From assembly GCF_024158035.1 (NCBI RefSeq), contig NZ_JAMZEK010000002.1:248001-312000 (forward strand): a DNA stretch of 64,000 nt, read 5' to 3'. Below are positions 33,857-42,395 of this stretch, in pieces. Source of the DNA: Dyella lutea. GTDB lineage: Bacteria > Pseudomonadota > Gammaproteobacteria > Xanthomonadales > Rhodanobacteraceae. Each line of letters opens with the position of its first letter. The first letter of the stretch is position 1. The notes beneath the pieces were generated by a model, which worked only from the letters and a program-made list of their open reading frames with translations, ran no database searches and had not been told where the DNA came from. The position numbers and the translations under genes were made by a program.

Positions 33857-34534
33857 ATGCCTTCCCGGACCACTCCTGCCAAGCCACGCCGCCGCCGCGT
33901 CGGTCGTCCCGCCGGCGACGACGGCGACCTGCGCGACCGCCTCCTCGATGCCGCCGCCGTGCAGTTCGCCGCCACCGGCATCGCGGCCGCCTCGCTGCGC
34001 ACCATCGCGCAGGCCGCCGGCGTGACCCCGGCGATGCTGCACTACTACTTCGGCAACAAGGACGCGCTGGTACGCGCGCTCGTCGGCGAACGCCTGCTGC
34101 CGAATGTCCGGCCGCTGGTGGAGACGCTGGCCTCGGCCGGCGAGACCCCGCTTGAAGTGGCACAGGCGTTTGCCCAGGGCGTGTCCGCCATCGTCGCGAC
34201 ACTGCCCTGGTTGCCGGCACTGTGGGTGCGCGAGGTGCTGTGCGAGGGCGGTGCGCTGCGCGAGTTCGTGTTCCGCGAGGTGATGCCCTCGCTGCCGCAG
34301 GTGCTGACGCGGCGCTTCGAGGCGGCGCGGGCGGCCGGGCAACTGGCGCCGGGGATCGATCCCCGGCTGATGGTGGCGTCGCTGGTCGGACTGACCCTGT
34401 TTCCCGCCGCCGGCGCACCGATCTGGCAGAAGGCGTTCGGCATGCCGGGACTGGACATGCCCGCGCTGATGTCCCACACCCTCGCGTTGCTGGGTCACGG
34501 CCTGGCGACGCCATCCACGGAGAAGCCCCGATGA
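33857..34534 (+). CDS. TetR family transcriptional regulator
   Basis: 225 aa. The N-terminal helix-turn-helix spans about residues 26-70 (LLDAAAVQFAATGIAAASLRTIAQAAGVTPAMLHYYFGNKDALV), followed by a ligand-binding domain with a C-terminal region like YbiH/CecR. CecR controls the ybhGFSR exporter in E. coli; here the regulator heads the equivalent operon and a strong palindrome lies just upstream. The stop overlaps the next start (ATGA). Confidence 0.92.
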   Translation: MPSRTTPAKPRRRRVGRPAGDDGDLRDRLLDAAAVQFAATGIAAASLRTIAQAAGVTPAMLHYYFGNKDALVRALVGERLLPNVRPLVETLASAGETPLEVAQAFAQGVSAIVATLPWLPALWVREVLCEGGALREFVFREVMPSLPQVLTRRFEAARAAGQLAPGIDPRLMVASLVGLTLFPAAGAPIWQKAFGMPGLDMPALMSHTLALLGHGLATPSTEKPR

Positions 34535-35484
34535 GCGGACGCCTGCTTGCGCTCGGCCTCGCTGTCCTGGTCCTGGCCGGCTGTCACCGTGAAGCGGATC
34601 AGGCCCCCGGCACGCTGGAGTACGACCGCATCGCGCTGCCGGCGCCGGCCGCGGAGCGGATCGTGGCCGTGCACGTGCGGGCCGGCGAGGCGGTCAAGGC
34701 CGGCCAGCCGCTGCTCGATCTCGATCCGGCGCATACCCGGGCCAGCCTCGATGCGGCGCTGGCCGAGGTGAAGCGCCAGAAGGAAGCGCTGGCCGAGGGC
34801 GTGGCCGGTCCGCGCCGGGAGGACATCGACAAGGCCCGCGCCTCGCTCGCCGCCGCCGAGGCGCAGGCGCGCGATGCGCGCAGCTATCTGCAACGGCTGA
34901 TGAAAGTGGCGCAGCAGGAAAAGGATGCCGTGGCCGCCTCCGACCTGGATCGCGCCCGCGCCAACGCGCAGAACACCCGCGGCCAGGCCGATGCCGCCCG
35001 CGCGGCGCTCGACCAGCTGCTGCACGGCACGCGCAGCGAGCAGTTGGCCCAGGCGCGCGCTGCGGTTGACGCCGCGCAAGCGCAGGCCGATGCGCTGCGC
35101 GTCACGCTGGGCAAGTTGCATGTGGTGGCGCCGCGCGACGGGCGTATCGACGATGTGCCGTATCGCCTCGGCGATCAGGCGCCGGTCGGCGCGCCGTTGG
35201 CGATCGAACTGGTCGGCGATCGTCCGTATGCGCGGATCTACGTGCCGGTGGCGATGCGTGCGCAGCTCAAGGTCGGCAGCACCGTGCAGGTGTACGTGCA
35301 GGGGCGCGATCAGCCGCTGGCCGGACACGTGCGCCTGCTGCGCGCCGAGCCGGTGTTCACGCCGTACTACGCGCTCAGCGGCGACGACGCCACGCGGTTG
35401 AGTTATCTCGCCGAGGTGGCGCTGGACCGGCCTTCGGATCTTCCCGCCGGCCTACCGGTGCATGTGGCGCCGGCCGCGCCGTGA
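34531..35484 (+). CDS. HlyD-type membrane fusion lipoprotein (YbhG-like)
   Basis: 317 aa. Lipoprotein signal with LVLAGC (Cys18), biotinyl-lipoyl half-domain (IVAVHVRAGEAVKAGQPLLDLDPAHTRASLDAAL), a long alpha-helical coiled-coil hairpin (about 75-205, many Ala, Arg and Gln), and the second lipoyl half and beta-barrel (LHVVAPRDGRIDDVPYRLGD). It bridges the inner-membrane ABC transporter to an outer-membrane channel, which is not encoded here (probably TolC). Confidence 0.92.
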   Translation: MSGRLLALGLAVLVLAGCHREADQAPGTLEYDRIALPAPAAERIVAVHVRAGEAVKAGQPLLDLDPAHTRASLDAALAEVKRQKEALAEGVAGPRREDIDKARASLAAAEAQARDARSYLQRLMKVAQQEKDAVAASDLDRARANAQNTRGQADAARAALDQLLHGTRSEQLAQARAAVDAAQAQADALRVTLGKLHVVAPRDGRIDDVPYRLGDQAPVGAPLAIELVGDRPYARIYVPVAMRAQLKVGSTVQVYVQGRDQPLAGHVRLLRAEPVFTPYYALSGDDATRLSYLAEVALDRPSDLPAGLPVHVAPAAP

Positions 35485-36428
35485 GCGACGCCCCGGCCAT
35501 CCACGTGCGCGGGCTGAGCAAGCGATTCGGCCAACTGCTCGCCGTCGACCATGTCGATCTGGACGTGCCGCGCGGGCGCGTCTACGGCTTCCTCGGGCCG
35601 AACGGCTCGGGCAAGTCCACCACCATCCGCATGCTCTGCGGCCTGCTCACGCCGACCGAGGGCGAGATCGAAGTGCTCGGCCTGCGCGTGCCGCAAGAGG
35701 CGGAGGCGCTGCGTCGCCGCATCGGCTATATGACGCAGAGCTTCTCGCTGTTCGCCGACCTCAACGTGGGCGAAAACCTGGAGTTCATCGCCGAGATCCT
35801 CGGCGTGCCGCGCGAACGTAAGCGCGCGCGCATCGCCGAGCTGATGGAGCGCTACCGCCTGGCCGACCGGCGCAAGCAGCTGGCCGGCACCATGAGCGGC
35901 GGCCAGAAGCAGCGCCTGGCGCTGGCCTGCGCGGTGATGCACGAGCCGGAGTTGCTGTTTCTCGACGAGCCGACCAGCGCGGTCGATCCCGAGTCGCGTC
36001 GCGAGTTCTGGGAGGCGCTGTTCGAGCTCACCGATGCCGGCACCACGCTGCTGGTATCCACCCACCTGATGGACGAGGCCGAGCGCTGCCATCGGCTGGC
36101 GATTCTCGACCGCGGCCGCCTGGTGGCCGACGGCACGCCTGGCGCGCTGACCGGAGCACTGGAGGGTCGCACCTTCCTGGTCGAATCGGACGATCCGCGG
36201 CGCGCGCAACACGCCCTGTCCGGTGCGCCGGATGTGCTCGGTGTGGCCCAGGTCGGCCACGCGTTGCGCCTGCTCGCCGACGCGGGGCAGGGCGACGGCT
36301 TCGCCGCGGCGGTCGAGCAGCGCCTGCGCGAGGCCGGGCAGGCGGCACGGCTGCGTCCGACGCCGCCGAACCTGGAAGATGTATTCGTCGCCGCCACGCA
36401 CCCCGGCGAGCAGGAGCGCGCGGCATGA
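35481..36428 (+). CDS. ABC transporter ATP-binding protein (YbhF/DrrA type)
   Basis: 315 aa. Walker A GPNGSGKST (39-47), Q-loop MTQSFSLF, signature MSGGQKQRLALA, Walker B LLFLDEPTSAVD, His-loop VSTHLMDEA. A C-terminal extension of about 90 residues ends in PPNLEDVFV, typical of DrrA-like drug exporters. Starts with GTG overlapping the adaptor stop (GTGA). A single nucleotide-binding domain, unlike E. coli YbhF, which has two. Confidence 0.93.
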   Translation: MSDAPAIHVRGLSKRFGQLLAVDHVDLDVPRGRVYGFLGPNGSGKSTTIRMLCGLLTPTEGEIEVLGLRVPQEAEALRRRIGYMTQSFSLFADLNVGENLEFIAEILGVPRERKRARIAELMERYRLADRRKQLAGTMSGGQKQRLALACAVMHEPELLFLDEPTSAVDPESRREFWEALFELTDAGTTLLVSTHLMDEAERCHRLAILDRGRLVADGTPGALTGALEGRTFLVESDDPRRAQHALSGAPDVLGVAQVGHALRLLADAGQGDGFAAAVEQRLREAGQAARLRPTPPNLEDVFVAATHPGEQERAA

Positions 36429-37534
36429 ACGGGCGCCGCCTGTGGGCGATCATGCAGAAGGAGATCCGCCAGCTGCGGCGTGACCGCATCACGCTGGCGA
36501 TGATCATGGTGATGCCGATCCTGCAGCTGGTGCTGTTCGGCTACGCGATCAACCTCAACCTGCGGGGGCTGGATGCCGCGATCGCCGACCAGGCGCAGAC
36601 CAGCGGCTCGCGTGCGCTGGTGATGGACATGCTGGCCACCGGCGTCATCCGCCCGGTGACCAGCGCACGCACGCCGGAGGAGGTGGTCGACCTGATCCGC
36701 CGCGGCCGCATCAACGTCGGCGTGGTGATCCCGCCCGACTTCGAGGCGCGCAAGCTGGACGGCCGCCCGGTCGCGCAGGTGCTGGTCGACGGCAGTGATG
36801 CCACCGTGGCCGGCGCCGCCGCGCAACTGGCGCAGACGCCGGTGGACAGTCGTCTGCCCGATGCACATGCGCCCTACGTCAGCACGCCGTCGGTGCCGCG
36901 CATCGTGGTCACCTCGTTCTACAACCCGGAGCGACGCTCGGCGATCAACATCGTGCCTGGACTGATCGGGGTAATCCTGACCATGACGATGGTGCTGTTC
37001 ACCGCCATCGCCATCGTGCGCGAGCGCGAGCGCGGCAACATGGAGCTGCTGATCGCCACGCCGCTCACCAGCACCGAGCTGATGCTGGGCAAGGTGGTGC
37101 CGTACGTGCTGATCGGCCTGGTGCAGACCACGGTGATCTTGGCGCTGGGGCGCTGGCTGTTCGACGTGCCGATCCGCGGCAGCCTGCTGGACGTCTATTT
37201 CGCCGCGCTGCTGCTGATCGCCAGCAACCTCACGCTGGGGCTGCTGATCTCCTCGCGGGCGCAGTCGCAGTTCCAGGCGATGCAGATGACGTTTTTCATC
37301 TTCCTGCCGTCGATCCTGCTGTCGGGCTTCATGTTTCCGTTCTCCGGCATGCCGCGACTGGCGCAGTGGATCGCCGAGCTGCTGCCGTTGACCCATTTCC
37401 TGCGGCTGATCCGCGGCATCATGCTTCGTAATGCCGGTCTGCTGGATTTGTGGGGCGATGCGCTGGCGCTGGTGGTATTCACCGCGGTGATGATGGCCGG
37501 CGCCATCCTGCGCTTCCGCAAGCGGCTGGATTGA
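36425..37534 (+). CDS. ABC-2 type permease (YbhS/YbhR-like)
   Basis: 369 aa. One N-terminal membrane helix (ITLAMIMVMPILQLVLFGYAI), a periplasmic domain (about 45-175), then five C-terminal helices. The block RERERGNMELLIATPLTSTELMLGKVVPY is the family signature. Only one permease gene is present, so it probably forms a homodimer. The last gene of the operon; a REP pair follows 8 bases after the stop. Confidence 0.93.
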   Translation: MNGRRLWAIMQKEIRQLRRDRITLAMIMVMPILQLVLFGYAINLNLRGLDAAIADQAQTSGSRALVMDMLATGVIRPVTSARTPEEVVDLIRRGRINVGVVIPPDFEARKLDGRPVAQVLVDGSDATVAGAAAQLAQTPVDSRLPDAHAPYVSTPSVPRIVVTSFYNPERRSAINIVPGLIGVILTMTMVLFTAIAIVRERERGNMELLIATPLTSTELMLGKVVPYVLIGLVQTTVILALGRWLFDVPIRGSLLDVYFAALLLIASNLTLGLLISSRAQSQFQAMQMTFFIFLPSILLSGFMFPFSGMPRLAQWIAELLPLTHFLRLIRGIMLRNAGLLDLWGDALALVVFTAVMMAGAILRFRKRLD

Positions 37535-37541
37535 CCGACCC

Positions 37542-37620
37542 GTAGGAGCGCACCCTGTGCGCGACCGCTTCGGGTCCGATCTCACCGCGAAAAGCCATCG
37601 CGAACAGGGTGCGCTCCTAC
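37542..37620. repeat. BIME between the exporter operon and miaB
   Basis: Two inverted copies of the second REP class: GTAGGAGCGCACCCTGTGCG at the left and the reverse complement of GTAGGAGCGCACCCTGTTCG at the right, 31 bases apart. It lies between two converging genes and may act as a transcription-end structure for both. The TAG stop of miaB (37617-37619) falls in the right-hand head. Confidence 0.88.
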
Positions 37621-38963
37621 ACCGCGGCGGCGGTTTCGTGGCTGTGCAGGCGGCCGCGCAGCGAGTTGCTCATCGCCTCGGTGATCAGCACGTCGACGAA
37701 CTGCCCGATCAGCCGCGCCGGGCCGGGGAAGTTCACGTAGCGCATGTTCTCGGTGCGGCCGCTGAGTTCGCTGGCGTTCTTGCGGCTAGGCTTTTCCACC
37801 AGCACGCGCTGCACGGTGCCGACCATCGCCTCATTGATCGCCCTGGCGTTGGCGTTGATCGCCGCCTGCAGCCGGGTCAGTCGTTCGTGCTTGACCTCGG
37901 CCGGGGTCGGGTCGGGCAGGTTCGCTGCCGGGGTGCCGGGCCGCGAGGAGAAGATGAAGCTGAAGCTCTGGTCGAAGCCGACGTCGTCGATCAGCTTCAT
38001 GGTCTTGGCGAAATCCTCGTCGGTCTCGCCGGGGAAGCCGACGATGAAGTCCGAGCTGATGCAGATGTCCGGCCGCACCGCGCGCAGCTTGCGGATCTTC
38101 TGCTTGAACTCCAGCGCGGTGTAGCCGCGCTTCATCGCGCTGAGGATGCGGTCGGAGCCGGCCTGCACCGGCAGGTGCAGGAAGTTGGCCAGCTTCGGCA
38201 CGCTGGCGTAGGCCTCGATCAGCGAGTCGGAGAACTCCAGCGGATGCGAGGTGGTGAAGCGGATGCGGCCGATGCCCTCGATCTGCGCGATGGCATGGAT
38301 CAGCACGGCCAGATCCGCGGTGCCGCCGTCGTGGGTGGCGCCGCGGTAGGCGTTGACGTTCTGGCCCAGCAGGTTCACCTCGCGCACGCCCTGTTCGGCG
38401 AGCTGGGCCACCTCGACCAGCACGTCGTCGAACGGGCGGCTGATCTCCTCGCCGCGGGTGTAGGGCACCACGCAATAGCTGCAGTACTTCGAGCAGCCTT
38501 CCATGATCGAGACGAAGGCGGTCGGGCCTTCGGCGCGCGGCTCGGGCAGGTGGTCGAACTTCTCGATCTCCGGGAAGGAGATGTCCACCTGCGGCTTGCC
38601 GGTGGCGCGGCGCGACTCGATCAGCTCGGGCAGGCGGTGCAGGGTCTGCGGACCGAACACCAGGTCGACGTACGGCGCGCGCTTGACGATGGCCTCGCCC
38701 TCCTGGCTGGCCACGCAGCCGGCGACACCGATCAGTACCGGTTTGTCCCCCGCCTTGTGCTCCTTCCAGCGGCCGAGCTGGCTGAACACCTTTTCCTGCG
38801 CCTTCTCGCGGATCGAGCAGGTGTTGACCAGGATGACGTCGGCCTCGGCCTCGTTGTCGGTCAGCTCCAGGCCGTGCGACGCCTTCAGCACGTCGGCCAT
38901 CTTGGCCGAGTCGTACTCGTTCATCTGGCAGCCGTGGGTCTTGATGAAAAGCTTGCCGCTCAT
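37617..38963 (-). CDS. miaB: tRNA-2-methylthio-N6-dimethylallyladenosine synthase
   Basis: A radical-SAM methylthiotransferase (448 aa) that acts on i6A37 of tRNAs reading UNN codons. N-terminal UPF0004 domain with the three cysteines of the auxiliary cluster (C12, C49, C83); radical SAM motif CSKYCSYC (C157, C161, C164); C-terminal TRAM domain (about 375-440). ATG 38963 gives the standard [15 protein letters not shown] start; the longer frame is spurious. In relatives miaB is followed by phoH; here the exporter operon interrupts this. Confidence 0.96.
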   Translation of the reverse strand: MSGKLFIKTHGCQMNEYDSAKMADVLKASHGLELTDNEAEADVILVNTCSIREKAQEKVFSQLGRWKEHKAGDKPVLIGVAGCVASQEGEAIVKRAPYVDLVFGPQTLHRLPELIESRRATGKPQVDISFPEIEKFDHLPEPRAEGPTAFVSIMEGCSKYCSYCVVPYTRGEEISRPFDDVLVEVAQLAEQGVREVNLLGQNVNAYRGATHDGGTADLAVLIHAIAQIEGIGRIRFTTSHPLEFSDSLIEAYASVPKLANFLHLPVQAGSDRILSAMKRGYTALEFKQKIRKLRAVRPDICISSDFIVGFPGETDEDFAKTMKLIDDVGFDQSFSFIFSSRPGTPAANLPDPTPAEVKHERLTRLQAAINANARAINEAMVGTVQRVLVEKPSRKNASELSGRTENMRYVNFPGPARLIGQFVDVLITEAMSNSLRGRLHSHETAAAV

Positions 38964-39177
38964 GGGGCGAGGTACCGTGGTTCGAAGTGGGGCGGCGGGC
39001 GTCCGCTGGACCGCGCAGTTTACCCGCGCCACCGCACGGGGGCCACTGCCGGATCAAGCACTTGCGCCCGGGTTGGCCGAGCCCGTGCGCTCGCCCGGCC
39101 GGGCCGGATGCGAAGCACCGCACGCCAGCGGCGTCGCGGACTTGGCGCTGTCGGGCGATCGCTGCACACTGCCGGCC

Positions 39178-40299
39178 ATGATTGCCGCCTTGCGCCAGTG
39201 GGGAAGCGCCGGTCGGACCCGCCGCTGCTTCCCGCATTCGCCGATCCCTCGCCGGGTCGGATTGCTCTGCATCCTGTTGCTGGGAGCGCTGGTGCCGCTG
39301 CGCGCACATGCCGAGTCGATGTATCGCTGCACCGGGGCCAGTGGCGAAGCCGTGTTCACCAGCAAGCCGGCGGGGTACCGGGGCTGTCACCGGATCGGGT
39401 CCTACGCTGCGCCTTCACGTCGGACTCCGCGCAGGGCACCGCCGTCGGTTCGCGCATCGTTCGAGGGTGTCGCTGCTTCGGTCGACACCTCGGCGCGCGT
39501 GCTCTCCGGGCGACTGCCGATGCGTGGAGCCTTTGCCGACGTGCAAACCTCGGTGCACACCACCGGTCGGGCGCTTGCCGATGCGCCGCAGCCGGTGGCC
39601 CCGGGCGGCAAGCCGGGGGGCTGGGCCTATAGCGAATCCCGTTCGGCCGCCACGATTGTTGCGTCGGGGGGGGCGGGCGATCGCGTCTTGCGCGGCGCGG
39701 TCTATCGCGTGAAGCGTGCCGACGGCAGCGTGGAGTACACCAACATTCCGCCGGTCGGCGGCAAGGGCCGGGCGGTGACGATGCTGTTCACCTACATCGC
39801 CACCTGCATGGCCTGCGACCTGCATTCGCCGATCCACTGGAATTCGGTGCGGCTCAACCTCGAGGACTACGCCAGCGTGACCCGCCGGGCCAGCGTCGAC
39901 TTCGGCGTGGACGAGGCGTTCCTGCGGGCGATCATCCATGCCGAAAGCGCGTTCAATCCGCATGCACTGTCGATCAAGGGGGCCCAGGGCCTGATGCAGC
40001 TGATGCCGGCGACAGCCAACGACATGGGCGTGCTGGATGCGTTCAATGCTGAGCAGAACATCCGCGGCGGCGCGCGTTACCTGGGCCAGCTGCTGCAGAC
40101 GTTCAAGGGCGACGAGCGCCTCGCGGCAGCGGCCTACAATGCCGGCCCTGGCGCCGTGGAGCGCTACAGAGGGGTTCCGCCGTACGCCGAGACGCGGGTC
40201 TATGTGGCACGCGTCGAGGAGCTGCGGCAGCGCTACGGCAAGGCGTTGCATCGTCCGCTGGCTTCCAGCGGTGCCACCGGCGGCTCAGCCGTCCAGTGA
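39178..40299 (+). CDS. Lytic transglycosylase (SLT family) with two DUF4124-like segments
   Basis: 373 aa. Signal-anchor helix (about 28-45), then two DUF4124-like strand pairs (ESMYRCTGASGEAVFTSKPAG and GAVYRVKRADGSVEYTNIPP), a low-complexity linker between them, and a C-terminal SLT domain. The catalytic Glu256 lies in AIIHAESAFNPHALS, followed by KGAQGLMQLMP and AAYNAGPGAVERY. It cleaves peptidoglycan in the periplasm. The 3' end overlaps the convergent protease gene by 15 bases. ATG 39178 is chosen; the longer frame overlaps miaB on the other strand. Confidence 0.9.
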   Translation: MIAALRQWGSAGRTRRCFPHSPIPRRVGLLCILLLGALVPLRAHAESMYRCTGASGEAVFTSKPAGYRGCHRIGSYAAPSRRTPRRAPPSVRASFEGVAASVDTSARVLSGRLPMRGAFADVQTSVHTTGRALADAPQPVAPGGKPGGWAYSESRSAATIVASGGAGDRVLRGAVYRVKRADGSVEYTNIPPVGGKGRAVTMLFTYIATCMACDLHSPIHWNSVRLNLEDYASVTRRASVDFGVDEAFLRAIIHAESAFNPHALSIKGAQGLMQLMPATANDMGVLDAFNAEQNIRGGARYLGQLLQTFKGDERLAAAAYNAGPGAVERYRGVPPYAETRVYVARVEELRQRYGKALHRPLASSGATGGSAVQ

Positions 40300-41469
40300 G
40301 CCGTCGTCCAGTTGTGCCGGGCGCTGCGCGATGGTCAGTTCGACATGGAACGGTACGCCGTTGCGCAGGCCGGAAACTTCGACCTTGCTGCCCGGCTTCA
40401 GTGCAGCTTCGCGCTTGCGCAGATTGGAGGGGTCGGTGATGTCCTGGCCACCGATCTCCAGCAGGATGTCGCGTGGCTGGACGCCGGCCAGGGCCGCCGG
40501 GCCGCCCGGATAGACATCGGCCACCATCACGCCGCGGGCCGCGGCCGGCAGCCCGCCGTTGGCGGCCACGGGGACGAAGGTGTAATCCGCTCCGAGCCAG
40601 CCGCGCACGACGTGACCGGTGTCGATGATCTGGTCCAGCACCTTCTTGGCGCTGTCCACCGGAATCGCGAAGCCGATGCCTTCGGCATTGGCCGCCTTGC
40701 CGATCAGCAGGGTATTGATGCCCACCAGGTTGCCGTGCGCGTCGATCAGTGCCCCGCCGGAGTTGCCCAGGTTGATCGCGGCGTCGGTCTGAATGAAGTC
40801 CTCGGGGCTGGAGCTGCTGAGCTGGCGTCCGATCGCGCTGACGATACCCATGGTTACCGTCTGGTTGAGTCCGAATGGATTGCCGATCGCCAGCACCACA
40901 TCTCCGGGGCGCAGGGTGGTGTGCGGCAGGATATGCGCAACCGGGAGGTTGCCGGCGTCGATCTTGAGCACCGCCAGGTCGGTTTCCGGATCGGCACCGA
41001 CCAGCGTCGCCTTGGCCACGCGGCCGTCGTAGAGCAGCACCTGGATGTCGTCCGCGTTGGCGATCACGTGGTTGTTGGTCAGCACGTAGCCGTCGGCGCT
41101 GACGATCACGCCCGAGCCCAAGCTCTGCTCCTTGCGCTTGACCGAGCCTACCGGGACGCCGCCGAACACCTGCTGCATCCACGGGTCGGTGTACATCCGC
41201 AGCGCCTGCTCGGTCACCGTCTTGTTCGCGTAGATGTTCACCACCGACGGGGCTGCGCGCGCCACGGCGTCGGCATAGGACAGGGTCGGTGCGGCTGCTG
41301 CGCGGGGCGCGGGTGCCGCCACCCGGGCAGCCGGGCCGGCATCCAGCCCGAAACGTTGGCGAAGCCGCTCACCGGTGCCCGGCCACAACAGGCCCACCAC
41401 GAAAGCCAGCGCCAGCCCCAGAACCACGAATCGGGCGACAAAGGCGAGCAGGCCGGCGGCGTGTTTCAT
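40285..41469 (-). CDS. Do/DegS-like trypsin-type serine protease
   Basis: 394 aa. One N-terminal membrane anchor (residues 9-29), then a trypsin-like domain with His134 (TNNHVI), Asp164 (DLAVLKI) and Ser237 (GNSGGA), and a single PDZ domain (about 290-385). One PDZ and a membrane anchor resemble DegS or HhoB, which start the envelope stress response; MucD/DegP would have two PDZ domains. The start at 41469 is the last ATG before the anchor. It diverges from petABC. Confidence 0.92.
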   Translation of the reverse strand: MKHAAGLLAFVARFVVLGLALAFVVGLLWPGTGERLRQRFGLDAGPAARVAAPAPRAAAAPTLSYADAVARAAPSVVNIYANKTVTEQALRMYTDPWMQQVFGGVPVGSVKRKEQSLGSGVIVSADGYVLTNNHVIANADDIQVLLYDGRVAKATLVGADPETDLAVLKIDAGNLPVAHILPHTTLRPGDVVLAIGNPFGLNQTVTMGIVSAIGRQLSSSSPEDFIQTDAAINLGNSGGALIDAHGNLVGINTLLIGKAANAEGIGFAIPVDSAKKVLDQIIDTGHVVRGWLGADYTFVPVAANGGLPAAARGVMVADVYPGGPAALAGVQPRDILLEIGGQDITDPSNLRKREAALKPGSKVEVSGLRNGVPFHVELTIAQRPAQLDDGSLDG

Positions 41470-41548
41470 GGGGTCGGCTTTCGTAAAATGGTGCGTGGGG
41501 TGCGAGGTCAAGGGCGGCCCGGCTGCTTGCACAAAGCCGGCAGTTCGA

Positions 41549-41577
41549 TTGTACGGGCGGGGGGCTGACGCTACACT
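41549..41577 (+). promoter_or_regulatory. Candidate sigma-70 promoter of petABC
   Basis: TTGTAC, 17 bases, TACACT, in the 320-bp divergent spacer before petA. It would leave a leader of about 205 bases. The rest of the spacer shows nothing I recognise. Confidence 0.45.
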
Positions 41578-41789
41578 AACGCGATTTTTGCGGGTGCCGG
41601 ATTTTGACCGGTGCTGGCGAAGCGGCCCGACTGGAGCTCCCGGTCGGTCCGACGGCGGTTCTCGGGGGAGGATGATCGCTTCTTAAAGTGGTCGGCCCAC
41701 TCCGTCCGGACCCCGGCGGATCGTTTCGCACGCGCCTGCCGAAGCCCTTCGCTCGTGTCTCAATGGCAATGCAAGTTCCGGAGAGCCTG

Positions 41790-42395
41790 ATGGCGAACGA
41801 AGTCGTCGACCATGGTCGCCGCCGCTTCCTCACCGCAACCACTGCGGTGGTTGGTGGTGCGGGAGTCGTGGTAGCAGCCGTGCCTTTCATCAAGACCTGG
41901 GAGCCCAGCGCACGCGCCAAGGCCGCCGGTGCCCCGGTGACCGTGGACATCAGCAAGGTCGAGCTCGGCCAGAAGGTGACCTACCCCTGGCGCAGCTTGC
42001 CGGTGTTCGTGGTCAACCGCACGCCCGCCCAGCTGGCGGCGCTGCCGAAGGTGGACTCCCGTCTGGTCGATCCCAAGTCGGACGGCACTTCGGCCGCGCA
42101 GCAGCCCAAGTACGCACAGAACGAGACGCGCTCGATCAAGCCGGAGTGGCTGGTGGTGATCGGCATCTGCACCCACCTGGGTTGCGTGCCGGACTTCTTC
42201 CCGGAGATCAAGCCGGAGCCGTTCGACCCGAACTGGGAGGGCGGCTTCTACTGCCCCTGCCACAAGTCGCGCTATGACATGGCCGGTCGCGTGTTCGCCG
42301 GCGTGCCCGCGCCGAAGAACCTGCAGGTGCCGCCGTATCACTTCGTGAACGACACCACCATCCAGATTGGCGTGGATCCGAAGGAGGCCGGCTGA
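41790..42395 (+). CDS. petA: Ubiquinol-cytochrome c reductase iron-sulfur subunit (Rieske protein)
   Basis: 201 aa. A Tat-type N-terminus ([24 protein letters not shown]) doubles as the membrane anchor. Cluster ligands are in CTHLGC and CPCHKS. ATG 41790 has a GGAGAG Shine-Dalgarno 5 bases upstream; the in-frame ATG at 41763 is less likely. It passes electrons from ubiquinol to cytochrome c1. The stop overlaps petB by one base (TGATG). Confidence 0.95.
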   Translation: MANEVVDHGRRRFLTATTAVVGGAGVVVAAVPFIKTWEPSARAKAAGAPVTVDISKVELGQKVTYPWRSLPVFVVNRTPAQLAALPKVDSRLVDPKSDGTSAAQQPKYAQNETRSIKPEWLVVIGICTHLGCVPDFFPEIKPEPFDPNWEGGFYCPCHKSRYDMAGRVFAGVPAPKNLQVPPYHFVNDTTIQIGVDPKEAG

